A stretch of 64,000 bases of DNA from Streptomyces sp. CHD11 (GTDB lineage: Bacteria > Actinomycetota > Actinomycetes > Streptomycetales > Streptomycetaceae), in NCBI RefSeq assembly GCF_018638295.1, contig NZ_JABTTS010000004.1, positions 182,889 to 246,888 on the forward strand, given 5' to 3'. The notes beneath the pieces were generated by a model. It did not search any database and was not told where the DNA came from. It worked only from the letters and a program-made list of their open reading frames with translations. Position numbers and translations under genes: made by a program. Of the stretch, positions 34,724 through 44,154 are shown one piece after another. The number at the start of each line of letters is the position of its first letter. The stretch's first letter is position 1.

Positions 34724-35263
34724 TTACGTGTCAGTTGGGCATCGCTGGTGTTCTTTCCCGGCCGGGCCGTGTCCGGCGCCTGCCTCGAGACGTACGAAGG
34801 GGATGGCGCGTCCCGCCGCACGGAACGACTCGTTGCCGCCGTCGACCGGCAGCCCCATGAAGGCGCACAAGCGGCGAGCGGTGCGAGGGTGTCGGCGCGC
34901 GTAGTCGGCCATGATCTCCGCTCCGTCATCAGGGGGGAGGAAGCGGGCGGTGACAGGGTGCGGGCGACTGCCGAACCGGATGAGGGTCTGCGGCTGAGCG
35001 TGCAGATTCTGGTACCAGTCGGCATTCGGTCCGAAGCCTGAGGCGACGGTCCAGCTGGCCTCGACCGCATCGAAGGACACGACCTCCAGGACGGTCGTGC
35101 GGTCGCGGCCCGAGACCCTACCGGTGTGGTGCAGCAGAAGAACCCGCTTGCCGAAGAGGGAGTCGAGTCCGACGCGGTAGGCGAATATCGGCAGGCGCAG
35201 GGCACGGCGTCGCCAGCCGGTGGGCCGCCTGGGCCAGCCGATCGGCGCATTCTGGTTCATCAC
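34724..35263 (-). CDS. F420/FMN-type deazaflavin-dependent nitroreductase-family oxidoreductase (DDN-like)
   Basis: The 179-residue protein matches the DDN/FDOR split-beta-barrel family: LLLHHTGRVSGRDRTTVLEV, then SGFGPNADWYQNLHAQP with the conserved D/NWYxNL segment, and ADYARRHPRTARRL. These enzymes reduce substrates with F420H2 in actinobacteria. The substrate is unknown. It diverges from the SpoIIE phosphatase gene, with an inverted repeat between them. Confidence 0.87.
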   Translation of the reverse strand: MMNQNAPIGWPRRPTGWRRRALRLPIFAYRVGLDSLFGKRVLLLHHTGRVSGRDRTTVLEVVSFDAVEASWTVASGFGPNADWYQNLHAQPQTLIRFGSRPHPVTARFLPPDDGAEIMADYARRHPRTARRLCAFMGLPVDGGNESFRAAGRAIPFVRLEAGAGHGPAGKEHQRCPTDT

Positions 35264-35348
35264 GGCGGGGCCTCACGGATGTTCGGTGAATCGTCTTTCG
35301 GACTCGATCGGGTAAAGGATGTGGAACGGCAGTCGTCTCGCGGGAGCC

Positions 35349-35369
35349 ACCTTTGCATAGTCTAAAGGT
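35349..35369. promoter_or_regulatory. inverted repeat ACCTTT-N9-AAAGGT in a divergent promoter
   Basis: ACCTTT (35349-35354) and AAAGGT (35364-35369) form a symmetrical site between the leftward oxidoreductase and the rightward phosphatase. It may bind the MarR-type regulator encoded at 36558, which is inference from proximity. Confidence 0.4.
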
Positions 35370-35435
35370 CGGGAGGGGCGCCTGCGAGGGGAGGCCAGTG
35401 GCTCTCGACAGCCCTGATGTCGCAGGAGTGCCGCC

Positions 35436-36527
35436 ATGACCGACCGGAAGCCGCCGTCGCACTGGACGCTGCTGTCCTGCACTCCGGCGGTCGTGATGGC
35501 AGTCGTGGCGGTGACGGACATCCTGGCGGGGCCGGGTGTCGGGTTCCTGCCGTTGGTCTCTCTCGGACCGGCCTTCGCCGGGCTGGTCGGCGGATGGCGC
35601 CGAACCGCGCTCTACGGCCTCGCGTCCCTCGTACTGTGCGTCGCGCTGGGCTTGTACGACGGATTGTTCGACGAACGCCGCGGGTACACCGCACTGGCCT
35701 CGGTGGCAGGGGTCACGGGCGTGGGCGTCGCAGCGGCTGTGATGCGGTCGCACCGGGAGGCGGAACTGGCCAGCGTACGGTCGATCGCGGAAGTCGCCCA
35801 ACGCGTGCTGCTGCGCCCTGTTCCGCGGATCGCCGGACCGCTCCAGGCAGCGGTGTCCTACACGTCGGCGGTCGCCGAGGCACGTATCGGCGGAGACCTG
35901 TACGAGGTGGTGTCCTCCCCGCACGGTGTACGGGTCATCGTCGGGGACGTCCAGGGCAAGGGCCTGGCGGCGGTGGAGACAGCAGCGCTGGTACTGGGCG
36001 CCTTCCGTGAGGCGGCCTACGACGAGGCCACCCTGACCGGACTCGGTGAACGCCTGGAGCGCAGCGCGGCACGGGAACTGGAAGGGGAGAAGTTCGTCAC
36101 CGCCGTCCTCGCCGAAATCGGCACAGAGCACGAGGTCGTCTTCATCAACTACGGGCACCCGGCGCCGATGATCGTACGCAAGGAAGGAACGGTCGACTTC
36201 CCCCAACCGCCCGCCTTCACGCCCCCGCTGGGACTCGCGGAAGACGGTGGCGAGGGCCCACAACCCTACCGACTGAGCTTTGCCCCGGGTGAGCAACTCC
36301 TGCTCTACACCGACGGCGTCACGGAAGCCCGCGACAAGGAGGGCCGCTTCTACCCCGTCGGTGAGCGGGCGCACCTGCTGAAGGACCCGGACGCGCACCG
36401 GGCCCTGGCAGCCCTGCGGGAAGACCTCGCCCAGCACGTGGCCGGACCGCCGCACGATGACGCTGCGATGCTTCTGCTGCGCTACCACGGTGATGAGAAC
36501 GGAAAGCCGTCCCCTCCGCGTGAGTGA
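35436..36527 (+). CDS. SpoIIE-type PP2C serine/threonine phosphatase, membrane-anchored
   Basis: The 363-residue protein starts with three to four hydrophobic segments (about 10-105). A cytoplasmic PP2C/SpoIIE domain follows: GGDLYEVV and VGDVQGKGLAA carry metal-binding Asp/Gly motifs, and YTDGVTEARDKEGRFY and PPHDDAAMLLLRY complete the active site. Such phosphatases act on STAS-domain anti-anti-sigma factors. The RsbW-like protein at 33269 could be in the same switch. The MarR gene follows after 30 bases. Confidence 0.92.
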   Translation: MTDRKPPSHWTLLSCTPAVVMAVVAVTDILAGPGVGFLPLVSLGPAFAGLVGGWRRTALYGLASLVLCVALGLYDGLFDERRGYTALASVAGVTGVGVAAAVMRSHREAELASVRSIAEVAQRVLLRPVPRIAGPLQAAVSYTSAVAEARIGGDLYEVVSSPHGVRVIVGDVQGKGLAAVETAALVLGAFREAAYDEATLTGLGERLERSAARELEGEKFVTAVLAEIGTEHEVVFINYGHPAPMIVRKEGTVDFPQPPAFTPPLGLAEDGGEGPQPYRLSFAPGEQLLLYTDGVTEARDKEGRFYPVGERAHLLKDPDAHRALAALREDLAQHVAGPPHDDAAMLLLRYHGDENGKPSPPRE

Positions 36528-36557
36528 GCAACAACTGGCACGAGGTAGAAAGGGTGC

Positions 36558-37097
36558 ATGCCGGAGCGTGAGGACCCTGTGGGAACGACGGACGATGTGG
36601 ACCTGGTGGTCCGGGCGGTGCTGACCGCGTCCCGCCTGCTGGTCGCGGTGTCCGCGCAGTCCCTCGCCGCGGTCGAGGAACGCGTGACGCTGCCGCAGTT
36701 CAGAATGCTCGTCGTGCTGTCCGCACGGGGCGCGACCAAGCTCGTCACGCTCGCCGAACTCCTGCAGGTCGCCCCGTCCACCGCCATGCGGATGGTCGAT
36801 CGCCTGATCGCCGCCGGCCTCGCCGACCGACAGCCGAATCCCACCAACCGACGTGAGACGCTGCTCCGGCTGACCGAGGAAGGCAGCCGCACGGTCGCCG
36901 ATGTCACCGCCCGCCGCCGCGCTGCGATCACCGAGATCGTGCAGCGGCTGAGCCCGACACAGCGATCGGCCCTCGTCGAGGCGCTGGCCGCATTCAACGA
37001 AGCAGGCGGAGAGCCGCTTGCTCCGGTCCGGGACGACATGGTGGGCCCTCATCCGCTGGGGTGGTCGACAGACCTCCCGGCAGTCGGCGACGCTTGA
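36558..37097 (+). CDS. MarR-family transcriptional regulator
   Basis: The 179-residue protein has a winged-helix core: LPQFRMLVVLSARGATKLVT, the recognition helix APSTAMRMVDRLIAAGLADR and the wing NPTNRRETLLRLTEEG. It follows the phosphatase gene closely and may be co-transcribed. The ligand is unknown. The last 25 residues are an unstructured extension. Confidence 0.9.
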   Translation: MPEREDPVGTTDDVDLVVRAVLTASRLLVAVSAQSLAAVEERVTLPQFRMLVVLSARGATKLVTLAELLQVAPSTAMRMVDRLIAAGLADRQPNPTNRRETLLRLTEEGSRTVADVTARRRAAITEIVQRLSPTQRSALVEALAAFNEAGGEPLAPVRDDMVGPHPLGWSTDLPAVGDA

Positions 37098-37310
37098 CGG
37101 GCCTGCCGGTCCCGGCCACAGGGAGTTCGGTGTTGGCCGGGACGGGGACATGCGCAGCGTTCTCCGCGCGGGGCCGGCATTGCGGCGGCCGAAGCGAGGC
37201 GGAGGGATGGCGTATGGGGCGCGGCAGGCTCCCCGCCGGCGTGGGGGATCCGCCCTTGATGACCCGTCTGCGCACAAGCAGCGCCGCGTCGGCAGCCGAC
37301 GCTCGACGAG

Positions 37311-38282
37311 GTGGCCGAACGCGCCGGCGTGTCCCGCTCCGTGGCCTCCCGCGCCCTCGACAACGCCCCGCACGTCAGCCGAGCCAAGCGCGAGGCTGTC
37401 GAACGGGCCGTGCGGCAACTCGGTTACGTACCCAATCCGACCGCCCGCGCGCTGGCCACCCGTCAGACGGGAGCGGCCGCCCTGGTCATCTCGGGAGAGG
37501 ATCCGTCGATCTTCGCCGATCCGTTCTTCGCCCGGGTGATCGTGGGGGCGTCGGCCGCGCTGGACGAGGCGGACCTGCATCTGATGCTGTGCCTGGCCGC
37601 TTCCGACCGGGGCCGCAAGCGGGTCGGGGAGCTCCTGCGGTCCAGGGGCGCGGACGGTGTGATGCTGATGGCGCTGCGCGAGGACGATCCGCTGACCCGG
37701 ATGGCCGGCGAGGCGCAGATGCCCGTCGTGTTCGGCGGGCGCCCGGTCGGTTCGGCTCCCCGCTGGCACGTGGACGTGGACAACGTCGGCGGAGCGCGCG
37801 AGGCGACCGAGTATCTGGTCTCACTCGGCCGGAGGCGCGTGGCCGTGATCTGCGGGCGTCTGGACACCGAGGCCGGGCGCGCCCGGTACCGCGGATACCG
37901 GGACGCCATGCTGGGCGCCGGTCTCGATCCGTTCCCGTCGCTGGAGGGGGACTTCACGGAGCGCAGCGGAGCCGCGGCCATGGCCGCGCTGCTGGCGGAA
38001 CACCCCGACGTGGACGGAGTGTTCGCCGCCAACGACAACATGGCGGCGGGAGCGCTGCGCACCGTGCGGGAGGCCGGCCGACGGGTCCCCGCCGACGTGG
38101 CTGTGGTCGGCTTCGACGACCTGACGGTCGCCCGGATCGCCGATCCGCCGCTCACCACCGTCCATCAGCCTGTAGAGGCTCTCGGACGGGAGATGGCGCG
38201 CATGCTCGTCGCGCTCGTCAACGGGCAGGACCCCACCCCGCTGGTCCTCCCCACCCGCCTGGCCGTCCGGGCCAGCGCCTGA
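37311..38282 (+). CDS. LacI-family regulator with a probable 5' frameshift
   Basis: From GTG 37311 the 323-residue protein has the LacI HTH remainder (VAERAGVSRSVASRAL), a hinge and the sugar-binding core (GVFAANDNMAAGALR, VAVVGFDDLTVARIADPPLTT). The first half of helix 1 (PTLDE) is encoded just upstream in the same frame, but no start codon lies between it and a TGA at 37260. ATG 37259 (MTRLRTSSAASAADA) in another frame would supply a natural N-terminus. One base lost or gained near 37290-37305 would explain this. The result may be a pseudogene, a base-call error or a truncated DNA-binding protein. A GH43 fragment nearby fits an old sugar-use locus. Confidence 0.8.
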   Translation: MAERAGVSRSVASRALDNAPHVSRAKREAVERAVRQLGYVPNPTARALATRQTGAAALVISGEDPSIFADPFFARVIVGASAALDEADLHLMLCLAASDRGRKRVGELLRSRGADGVMLMALREDDPLTRMAGEAQMPVVFGGRPVGSAPRWHVDVDNVGGAREATEYLVSLGRRRVAVICGRLDTEAGRARYRGYRDAMLGAGLDPFPSLEGDFTERSGAAAMAALLAEHPDVDGVFAANDNMAAGALRTVREAGRRVPADVAVVGFDDLTVARIADPPLTTVHQPVEALGREMARMLVALVNGQDPTPLVLPTRLAVRASA

Positions 38283-38420
38283 CTCCTCGTTGTCCGGGAG
38301 GGGCGGGCCCCGGTCCGAACGGGTTGCTCCCGGACGCGGCGCGGGGCGTCCGGGGAGCCGGCCAGGGGGGGCGAGGTCCAGCAGCGGAAGCAGCGACCTC
38401 CGTCCGGTCCGATGGCTTGT

Positions 38421-38690
38421 GACGTAGCCGCGGGCGCCGTTCAGGTCGTACTTGGCGCCGAGGTCGGGGACGGGTACCGAATGGCCGGCGGTCTCCCAGT
38501 TCACCAGGTCGTACGACCGCAGAACGGGCGCGCCCGGAGAGTAGTGCATCGTCGAGGCCGAGGCGTAGTAGGTGTCGCCGACGCGAATGACGTCGATGTC
38601 CGCGAAGTCCTGCCGGATCACCGGGTTCATGTACTGGCCGCGGTCGCGAGGGCGGGCGCCCCATTGCGGGGCCACCAAGAAGGTAATGGG
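38421..38690 (-). pseudogene. N-terminal fragment of a GH43 glycoside hydrolase (xylosidase/arabinofuranosidase type)
   Basis: On this strand MNPVIRQDFADIDVIRVGDT and YYASASTMHYSPGAPVLRSY, then DLVNWETAGHSVPV and YDLNGARGYV, match the first blade of GH43 enzymes, including the Asp of the DxDVIRVGDTYY motif. After about 90 residues the match stops and a low-quality frame runs on. The remaining four blades are absent, so it is a relic. The convergent LacI-type gene may once have controlled it. Confidence 0.72.
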
Positions 38691-39421
38691 GGAGGAGGGC
38701 GCCGGCGGCCGGGCCGGTGGCGGCCGCGAGTGTGCGGCGACGGGTCGCCGAGCACCTGCGCCCCGCACGGCACCGCCTGCGGCTGAGCGTCGTGTCCGCC
38801 CGGGAGATCTCCCGGGCGGACACGGTCCCGGCTCAGGACGTCGTGCCGTCACCGTGGTTCCCGACGCGGTGAGGTGGCGCGTCGTCGAGCAGCCGATCCG
38901 TCAGTACGGTTACAGCCGACTCCCAAGGTTCGCAGCACATCGGTGGAACTCGTGTTCCGCGAGCTGGAGCACATCTGGTCCGTGGTGACCTTCCGCGGTG
39001 TCGAGAGGGTGGCGCGCAGGAACCGCGTCTCCCGCAGTCCGGCAACGGCGGTTATGACGTCCTGCACTACGCCCTCGGCCTCTCCTACGATCCCCGCGCC
39101 CGGCGTGCTCTCGGAGGTCTCCTTCAACAGCGCCCTGACGGCCGTCTCCCTCGCCCTTGGCCGGAACACACCCCAGTTACGGTCTCGGGCATTTCTCGGT
39201 GCTCGTCGGGAACATGGTCTGCGAGAGCCTTGCGAGAGTTGGTGTGGCCGAGTTCAGAAGGGGCCCACCCGTGCAGGTGGGCCCCGTCGTGTCAGCCGGT
39301 GCGCAACAGAAGACGCGGAGGCGTCCTGGTGACGAACCGGCACTGGAACGGAGGGACAGTAGCCGCTCTTCCGGAGCTCCTCCTGCTGATGACAGCCGTA
39401 CCGGGCGGCGCGGGCAGCCGC
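38691..39421. other. non-coding or decayed stretch
   Basis: I see no supportable gene between the GH43 relic and the antiporter. Several overlapping frames are Arg-rich without family features. A strong hairpin at 39260-39285 is listed separately. Confidence 0.5.
39260..39285. terminator. 10-bp perfect hairpin
   Basis: GGGGCCCACC (39260-39269) pairs with GGTGGGCCCC (39276-39285) across CGTGCA. It lies 136 bases beyond the end of the leftward antiporter gene and probably terminates it, or a lost gene from the left. Confidence 0.8.
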
Positions 39422-40705
39422 TCAATACGCACGGGGCGGGCCGTTGCGGCTGCCGGTTCCCGTATCGCCGTGCCCCTGCTGCATGCCGGAGGCCGGGGGC
39501 CGTTGCCGTGGTTCTCCGTCGTCGGGGAGGCCGATCAGTTCCTCGACGTCGAAGATCCGTGCGATCGGTACGTCCGTGCTGCTGTGGGCGACGATCGAGA
39601 AGGCGATGGTGACGGCGATCAGGGTGAACGCCTCCTCGCCCTGCGGGATGCCGGCCTGGAGCACCAGCAGTCCGTAGACCACCGAGGCGAAGCCCTTGGG
39701 GCCGAACCACGCCGCGGTGAGCTTCTCCTTGCGGTTGAAGTCGGTGCCCACCAGGGACAGCAGCAGTGAGGCCGGACGGATGAGGAAGATGCACAAGACC
39801 GCCACCGCGTAGCCGCCGATCGACAGATCGCCGAAGAGGTGCGGGGTGAGCAGGGCGCCGAAGACCAGCAGCGCCGCGAACTTGGCCAGCTCGGCCAGGG
39901 CTCCCCCCAATGGCTCGAAGGCGTCCTTGGCCTGCGGCGCGAGTGCGGCGATCACCGCGCCCGCAGAGAAAGCGGCCAGATAAGGATTGGCGTGGGTGAG
40001 GTGGCAGGCCGCGTACAGGATGACTCCGACCGCCAGCGGCAGCAAGGGCTGAAGCGAAGGTTCCGCGCCCAGCAGCCGGAATCGGACCAGCCAGTGCACG
40101 AGCAGCGGCAGGGCCACGCCGAAGAGGAGCCCGAGGAGGAGTTCACCGGCGATCGAGGCGAAGCCGACGTCCTCGGCGTGGCCGGCAGGTGCGGCGGCCG
40201 CGATGAGGACGAGGACGAACGGCAGCGCGAGGCCGTCGTTGACGCCGCTTTCGATGTTGAGCAGTTGCCGCAGCCGGGCGGGGACCTCCTCGCGGCCCAC
40301 GATGGCCGAGGCGAACACCGGGTCGGTGGGTGCCAGCACCGCGCCGATCAGGAAGGACGTCGTCCAGTCGAGGCCCACGAGGAAGTGCGTCAGCAGCGCG
40401 ACCCCGAGGAAGGCCAGTGGCATGCCGAGGCCGAGCGCACGGGCCGGGTTGCGCCAGGACCGGCGCAGGGCGGGGAAGGAGACGTGCATCCCGTCGGTGA
40501 ACAGCACCGCGAAGAGCGCCAGGTCGGCGGTGACTCCGACGATGTCGCTGTCCGGGGTGATGTGGATCAGACCGAGGAAGCCGTCACTGACGATCGCGCC
40601 GCCCACCAGGAACAGCAGCGAGGTGGAGAGCACCGACCGGGCGGCCAGCCCGGACAGCATCACGGCCACCAGCAGCGCCACTCCGAAGACGATGACGAGT
40701 ACCAC
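39422..40705 (-). CDS. CPA-family cation:proton antiporter
   Basis: The 427-residue membrane protein has about 12 helices. APTDPVFASAIVGREEVPAR and NIESGVNDGLALPFVLVL are the unwound-helix motifs of the Na+/H+ exchanger fold, with acidic residues in GVND for ion binding. The last ~35 residues are cytoplasmic and Gln/Gly-rich. A second, different antiporter is encoded divergently 1 kb away. The physiological ion is not readable. Confidence 0.9.
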   Translation of the reverse strand: MVLVIVFGVALLVAVMLSGLAARSVLSTSLLFLVGGAIVSDGFLGLIHITPDSDIVGVTADLALFAVLFTDGMHVSFPALRRSWRNPARALGLGMPLAFLGVALLTHFLVGLDWTTSFLIGAVLAPTDPVFASAIVGREEVPARLRQLLNIESGVNDGLALPFVLVLIAAAAPAGHAEDVGFASIAGELLLGLLFGVALPLLVHWLVRFRLLGAEPSLQPLLPLAVGVILYAACHLTHANPYLAAFSAGAVIAALAPQAKDAFEPLGGALAELAKFAALLVFGALLTPHLFGDLSIGGYAVAVLCIFLIRPASLLLSLVGTDFNRKEKLTAAWFGPKGFASVVYGLLVLQAGIPQGEEAFTLIAVTIAFSIVAHSSTDVPIARIFDVEELIGLPDDGEPRQRPPASGMQQGHGDTGTGSRNGPPRAY

Positions 40706-40915
40706 CTGGAACGCTCCCCGATGTCGGCCGGCCCTTCCTACGTCGGCCCTGGAACAGGAGGTGTCCCTGTCATGGCCTGAGCCTGGTACGCGTACCCGTC
40801 GGGGGCCTGCTCATTGCACAGTGCCGTCCGGATCCGCTGTGCCCGGAACGGGGTGACCGCACGAGCGCGGACCCGGCCAGGGCTCCGTGCCGCGGCGCGC
40901 CGACCGGCCCCCGGT

Positions 40916-41248
40916 TCAGACCGGACGCGGCTCCGAGCGCCGGCCGCGCGGGAGGTTCCAGCAGAACCGGATGCCTCTGAAGCAGAGAAGCAGCACCGCG
41001 AACTGGACGACACAGACCGCGGCCGCCAGCACGCCGTTGCCGCCAGCGCGCAGGACCGAGGCGGCGAAGGCATTTCCGCCCTCTTGTGCCGCGGCCGCCG
41101 CCGTACTGATCGGGATCGTTGCCTCCAGCAACCTGGCGAGCAGTGCCGCCGCCGCCGGTCCGGCACCTCCTTGAAGGAGCATGCCCACGAGACCTCGTTT
41201 CGTCGACGGTCCGTGCACAGTGCCTTCCTCGTGTGCGTGCTCAGCCAC
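40916..41248 (-). CDS. hypothetical small membrane protein
   Basis: A 110-residue protein with two hydrophobic segments, AGPAAAALLARLLEATIPIS and VLAAAVCVVQFAVLLLCFRG, and a basic C-terminus (PRGRRSEPRPV). I do not recognise a family. It lies between two divergent antiporter genes. The start is uncertain. Confidence 0.5.
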   Translation of the reverse strand: MAEHAHEEGTVHGPSTKRGLVGMLLQGGAGPAAAALLARLLEATIPISTAAAAAQEGGNAFAASVLRAGGNGVLAAAVCVVQFAVLLLCFRGIRFCWNLPRGRRSEPRPV

Positions 41249-41765
41249 TGTCTCACCTCACCCACACTCCGTGCTCCGGCAGAACACCGGGGCGGCTCGG
41301 CCCTGATCCGCTGCACGCACAAGGCGGAACCGCGAGACGGGCCGTGGAGGACCGGCGACGACGTCGCATCCACAAGTGGCTCCACGACATGGGGCGGTGG
41401 GAAGACCGGCTGGAGGCTCATCGGTACCGGTTTTCCCGCGCAGTGCGTACGTCGGCCACGTCGGTGACGTACGCAGGGTGGGGCAGTTGCCGTTGCCTGG
41501 TGGTGTCGAGACCGGAGGTGGGCGGGCTCCCGTTCCGCGGAATTGACTATGTCGGGCTCCACGGCGTTGGTTCCTGGACTCGTCCCTTCCTACCCCGGTC
41601 GACTTCCTGCGCCTTCCGGGGGTTGTTCGGTGGATGGTTCACGCGGTGCCGAGCCGCTTGCCCAGCCATGGGAGCACCCGGGAACACGACGGACCTGTCC
41701 GATGACCCGGGCCAGTCGCCTGCGGCGGGGCTGGTCCATCGGGCGGGTTGACGGGCTGGAAGGAC
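41249..41765. other. 517-base gap between antiporter genes
   Basis: No supportable gene. The stretch should hold the promoter of the rightward antiporter and of the small leftward membrane protein. I see no clear operator. Confidence 0.45.
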
Positions 41766-43025
41766 ATGTTCCTTTCACGGCCGGGCAAGCAGACGGGCAT
41801 GCTGAACGTCCTGCTGACGGTGGTCGGTGCCCTGGGACTTGTGGTGGCGGCGGTCTCCGGGCCTCTCCGGCGTGTCCCGCTGAGCGCGCCGCTGCTGGCC
41901 CTGCTGACGGGAATGGTCCTCGGCCCGGAGGTGCTGGGAGCCGTCGATTTGCCCACGGTGGTGGAGGGGCACAAGGAACTGCACGAGGTCTCCCGTCTGC
42001 TCCTGGCGGTCTCGGTCATGGCCGTGGCCCTGCGCTATCCGTTCCGTGATGTGCGAGCGCGGGCGAGACCGCTGCTGGTCCTGCTGATCGTGGCCATGGC
42101 CGGGATGGCGCTGCTCACCACGGTGGTATCGGCTGTCGTCCTCGGGCTCGGCCTCGGTACGGCGGCGCTGCTGGGAGCGGCTCTCTGCCCGACCGACCCG
42201 GTGCTCGCCTCCAGCGTCGTCACCGGCGAGCCCGCCGAAAAGGGGATCGCCGCCCGGACCCGGCAGTTGCTCTCCTTGGAGTCGGGCGCCAACGACGGGC
42301 TCGCGCTGCCCCTGGTGCTCGCCGCTGTGGCGATCGCCGGACCGCTGACGGGGACACGAGCGCTGTCGGAGTCCCTGTGGCAGGTGCTGGGTGCGCTCGT
42401 TCTCGGAGTGGCAGCGGGCTGGCTGGGCGGGAGAGTACTGCGCGTGGCGGAGAGGAGCGGAAGCATCTCGCCCGGCCCCCTGCTGGTGTACACCCTGCTG
42501 CTGGCCGTCTTCGTGCTGGGCGTGTCCGGCCTGCTCCGCTTCGACGGCGTTCTGGCCGTCTTCGTCAGCGGCCTGGCCTTCAACGCGGTCAGCTCGGTGG
42601 ATGAACGGGCGAGTGAGAACAAGATCGACGAAGCGGTCAACCGCTTCCTGGTCCTGCCGCTGTTCGTGCTGCTCGGAGCCATGATCCCCTGGCGTGAGTG
42701 GGGCGAGCTGGGCTGGTGGCGCGGCATCCTGCTGGTTCTCGGTGTGCTGTTGGTGCGCCGCCTGCCGGTCCTGATCGCCCTCAAGCGTCCCCTGTCCCTG
42801 TCCTGGCGGGACGCCGTCTTCCTGGGCTGGTTCGGCCCCATCGGGGTCTCGGCCCTGTTCTATCTGACCATGGAGGCCCACCGGCTCGGCGCCGACCCCG
42901 AAGTTCTGGCAGTCGGGACACTGGTCGTCGCGGTCAGCACCGCCGTGCACGGCGTCACCACGGCTCCCGGTCTGGCCCTCTACCGTCGAGCGGCCACCGG
43001 AGGAACCGAGGAGACCGTGAAGTGA
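41766..43025 (+). CDS. second CPA-family cation:proton antiporter
   Basis: A membrane protein of about 419 residues with the same fold as the leftward antiporter but clearly different sequence. CPTDPVLASSVVTGEPAEKG and SLESGANDGLALPLVLAAVA are the exchanger motifs, with a distinctive WFGPIGVSALFYLTM near the end. ATG 41766 (MFLSRPGKQTG) has GGAAGG too close for ideal spacing. ATG 41799 (MLNVLLTVVGALG) is a good alternative that begins directly with helix 1. Two divergent antiporters suggest ion or pH stress adaptation. Confidence 0.88.
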   Translation: MFLSRPGKQTGMLNVLLTVVGALGLVVAAVSGPLRRVPLSAPLLALLTGMVLGPEVLGAVDLPTVVEGHKELHEVSRLLLAVSVMAVALRYPFRDVRARARPLLVLLIVAMAGMALLTTVVSAVVLGLGLGTAALLGAALCPTDPVLASSVVTGEPAEKGIAARTRQLLSLESGANDGLALPLVLAAVAIAGPLTGTRALSESLWQVLGALVLGVAAGWLGGRVLRVAERSGSISPGPLLVYTLLLAVFVLGVSGLLRFDGVLAVFVSGLAFNAVSSVDERASENKIDEAVNRFLVLPLFVLLGAMIPWREWGELGWWRGILLVLGVLLVRRLPVLIALKRPLSLSWRDAVFLGWFGPIGVSALFYLTMEAHRLGADPEVLAVGTLVVAVSTAVHGVTTAPGLALYRRAATGGTEETVK

Positions 43026-43313
43026 ATCCGCACAGGTGTACCCGTGAGTCCACCGCCGGGCCGGAGCGCGGTGCATGCCCGGTCCGGCACGACGGCACGC
43101 GCCTCATCGTGGGTCTCCGGGCGCATGACCGGTCGAGCCGGCGGCCGGTGAGCCGGACCACGCAGCCGGCCGTGTCCTCCCGGCGACGAGCACGAGGCCG
43201 AAAGGCGTTCGAGGCTCGGCCGGGCAGCGCCGGGGCGGCCGCCGGCCTGCCGGACCGGTTTTCGGACCTTGGTCCTTGTGGGAGGGGCCCTTGCGCCGGG
43301 TACCAGAGGATTC

Positions 43314-43889
43314 GTGTTCTTCGATTCCTGGAATGAAATCTTCCGCGTACTGGTCATGGCGGGGCTGGCCTACCCGATCCTCATCACCGCGGTACGTGCG
43401 TCGGGCAAGCGGACCCTTTCGAAGATGAACGCCTTCGACCTGGTGGTCACGGTCGCGCTGGGATCGACCCTGGCCACCATCCTGCTCAACCGGCAGGTGG
43501 CCCTGTGGGAAGGGGCCCTCGCCCTCGGCTCGCTGGTGACGCTGCAGTTCGTCACCGCCTGGGCATCGGTCCGCTTCCGGGGTGTTCGCCGGCTGGTGAA
43601 GGCCGAGCCGACCCTGCTGCTGCACGAGGGCCGCTTGCTCCACGAGGCGATGCGACGCCAACGGGTCACACCGGACGAGGTGCGCCAAGCGATCCGCGCC
43701 CAGGGGACCGGGGCGCTGGAGCTGGTACACGCGGTGGTCCTGGAGACGGACGGCAGTTTCAGCGTGATCTCCCGCTCGCAACACGGCTCGGGAAGCGCCA
43801 TGGAGGGCGTGCCGCAGCGGCGAACGCGCCACCACGACGTCGGACAGCAGCCCGCCGCTGAGCATGGCGACCGGCATGGACCTGCCTGA
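43314..43889 (+). CDS. DUF421 / YetF-like membrane protein
   Basis: The 191-residue protein begins FFDSWNEIFRVLVMAGLAYP and contains SGKRTLSKMNAFDLVVTVAL, the most conserved YetF/DUF421 segment, then a cytoplasmic YetF domain (EPTLLLHEGRLLHEAMRRQR, VTPDEVRQAIRAQGTG). GTG 43314 fits the usual family start and has AGAGGA just upstream. The function of the family is poorly known; envelope stress has been suggested for Bacillus members. Confidence 0.85.
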   Translation: MFFDSWNEIFRVLVMAGLAYPILITAVRASGKRTLSKMNAFDLVVTVALGSTLATILLNRQVALWEGALALGSLVTLQFVTAWASVRFRGVRRLVKAEPTLLLHEGRLLHEAMRRQRVTPDEVRQAIRAQGTGALELVHAVVLETDGSFSVISRSQHGSGSAMEGVPQRRTRHHDVGQQPAAEHGDRHGPA

Positions 43890-44154
43890 ACGGGCTCGCC
43901 CTGGACGCCGCCGTCGTAAGCTGCTCGGACCCGCGGTAGGCACTACCAACGAGTGGCGCGAGCCTGGTTCTTGGGACGGGGCCCACTGCCGCGGTACCCG
44001 CACTGGGCGGTCGCCCGGCGAGGGGCGGAACCGTCACCTCGGCCGTTCCCCGGCTCGCCGGGTGACCGCGGACGGTGAAGGCTTCCCCTGTCTCGCGCCC
44101 CTCCCTGGCCGCCCGGCCCGCGAATGTCCTCGAGCCGGGTGTTCCGAGCCCGTC

